Positions 63,315-64,000 of a DNA stretch of 64,000 bases are shown here, in pieces; position 1 is the stretch's first letter, and each line of letters begins with the position of its first letter. A model generated the notes under the pieces. That model was not told the origin of the DNA, did not search any database, and saw nothing but the letters and a program-made list of their open reading frames with translations. The DNA comes from Streptomyces sp. BA2 (GTDB lineage: Bacteria > Actinomycetota > Actinomycetes > Streptomycetales > Streptomycetaceae): positions 2,678,001-2,742,000 of the forward strand of contig NZ_WSRO01000002.1 of assembly GCF_009769735.1 (NCBI RefSeq), given 5' to 3'. Position numbers and translations under genes: made by a program.

Positions 63315-64000
63315 CTACTTGTCCTTGGCGAAGATCGCGTCCATGTCCTTGGCGGCCTTGTCCGCCGCTTCCTGGACGGAGGACTTCCCGGTCAGGATGG
63401 ACTGCACCATGCCGGGGATGACCTTCGATGCCTGGATCTCGCCGTACGCCTTGGTTTTGGGGACGGTCGCGCCGGCCTCCAGCATCTGCTTGGCGAACGG
63501 CTCGACCAGCGGGTCCTTCTTGGCCTCGATCTTCTTCAGCTCGGAGTTCTGCCCCGGGAAGTAGTTGGTCTCGGCGGCCCACTTGGCCGCGAAGTCACCC
63601 GTGGTCAGCATCTTCACGAACTCCCAGGCGAGATCCTTCTTGTCCGTGTTGAACGTGGACAGGTAGGAGCCGCCGAGGAAGGACTTGCTCATGCCGCCGT
63701 CCTGGCCGGGGATCGGCACGGCGGCGAGCTTGCCCTTGAGGTCGGGGTTGGCGTCGACGATGGCCTTCGGGGTCCAGTTGCCGCCGACCGCCATGGAGAT
63801 CTGGCCCTTGTTCCAGGCGTCGCCGACCTCCTTCTCCGTCCAGGTGTTGACCTTGGCCGGGGAGACCTTGTCCTTGGTGGCGAGACCGGTGTAGTACTCG
63901 ATCCCCTTGACCGCCTCGGGGGAGTTGATGGCGGACTTCCACTTGCCGCCCTGCTCGGTGGCGAGTTCGCCTCCGGCGCCCCAGATGAAGGGGGCCGCGA
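63315..64000 (-). CDS. extracellular sugar-binding protein, C-terminal part (runs off right edge)
   Basis: Solute-binding lipoprotein of the same CUT1 transporter (SBP_bac_1 family). About 227 C-terminal residues are visible, including WNKGQISMAVGGNWTPKAIV, SFLGGSYLSTFNTDKKDLAW and TNYFPGQNSELKKIEAKKD. The signal peptide and N-terminal lobe lie outside the window. It is the promoter-proximal gene of the operon. An ATPase gene is absent downstream, as is common in Streptomyces, where a shared MsiK-type ATPase energises many sugar importers. Confidence 0.9.
   Translation of the reverse strand, partial: AAPFIWGAGGELATEQGGKWKSAINSPEAVKGIEYYTGLATKDKVSPAKVNTWTEKEVGDAWNKGQISMAVGGNWTPKAIVDANPDLKGKLAAVPIPGQDGGMSKSFLGGSYLSTFNTDKKDLAWEFVKMLTTGDFAAKWAAETNYFPGQNSELKKIEAKKDPLVEPFAKQMLEAGATVPKTKAYGEIQASKVIPGMVQSILTGKSSVQEAADKAAKDMDAIFAKDK

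Overview
This window is a high-GC actinobacterial chromosome segment, almost certainly Streptomyces or a very close relative. The reasons are strong G/C bias at third codon positions, many GTG starts, a Tat- and lipoprotein-rich secretome, an rpsA/coaE/polA/pyk neighbourhood as in Streptomyces core chromosomes, GC-rich hairpin terminators without U-tracts, and intergenic repeats of a type familiar from Streptomyces. No plasmid, prophage, transposase or CRISPR array was seen.

Layout. 1-5.8 kb: an M20 peptidase cut by the left edge, an S4 RNA-binding protein, a methyltransferase, a putative acyltransferase, small proteins, and a minus-strand run PAC2 protein - coaE - DUF3592 - TPR. 6-15 kb: rpsA with a clear promoter and terminator, a second methyltransferase next to the hrpB helicase, a DUF3068 protein, a secreted lytic transglycosylase, and a truncated serine hydrolase (pseudogene). 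15-22 kb: polA, an FdhF/YdeP-type molybdoenzyme, a PaaI-like thioesterase, a lipoprotein and a membrane protein. 22-28 kb: a complete branched-chain amino acid ABC transporter (substrate-binding protein, two permeases, two ATPases) with a strong hairpin after the first gene. 28-30 kb: a PdtaR-like ANTAR regulator, a tRNA with a CAA (Leu) anticodon but a short class I body, and a free-standing HTH-LAGLIDADG protein beside it. 30-37 kb: a Tat-exported alkylsulfatase-like enzyme, pyruvate kinase, a SIMPL protein, a Tat-exported 5'-nucleotidase and an SGNH hydrolase. 37-45 kb: an orphan lysine-type N-hydroxylase/PLP-decarboxylase pair (half of a hydroxamate siderophore pathway), an NmrA-like protein, pepN and a chorismate mutase. 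45-51 kb: an AraC regulator, a GH35 beta-galactosidase and a secreted GH101 endo-alpha-N-acetylgalactosaminidase. 51-61 kb: a trypsin-like protease, an uncharacterised HEXXH protein, a Cys-rich pentapeptide-repeat protein, a DEAD-box helicase downstream of a cold-shock gene, a secreted tyrosine phosphatase, a VWA protein, an SDR without a normal start codon, and hypotheticals. 60.5-64 kb: a GH46 chitosanase convergent with a sugar ABC transporter operon cut by the right edge.

Working together: the five liv genes make one importer. AraC, GH35 and GH101 look like a small glycan-degradation regulon, because both hydrolase genes carry the same 12-bp motif plus an upstream GTCCAA half-site 21-22 bp away, at nearly the same distance from their start codons. 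The csp and DEAD-box genes are a plausible cold/RNA-structure pair, and the csp leader carries a hairpin followed by a T-tract. The chitosanase may supply oligosaccharides to an importer such as the one beside it, but the substrate cannot be read from the sequence.

The most unusual items are the class I tRNA with a Leu anticodon next to an HTH-LAGLIDADG gene, the AraC/GH35/GH101 shared promoter element, a 53-bp perfect palindrome and a 210-bp nested inverted repeat that share a 26-bp tail, and several palindromic operator candidates. No clearly undescribed multi-gene defence or metabolic system was recognised.
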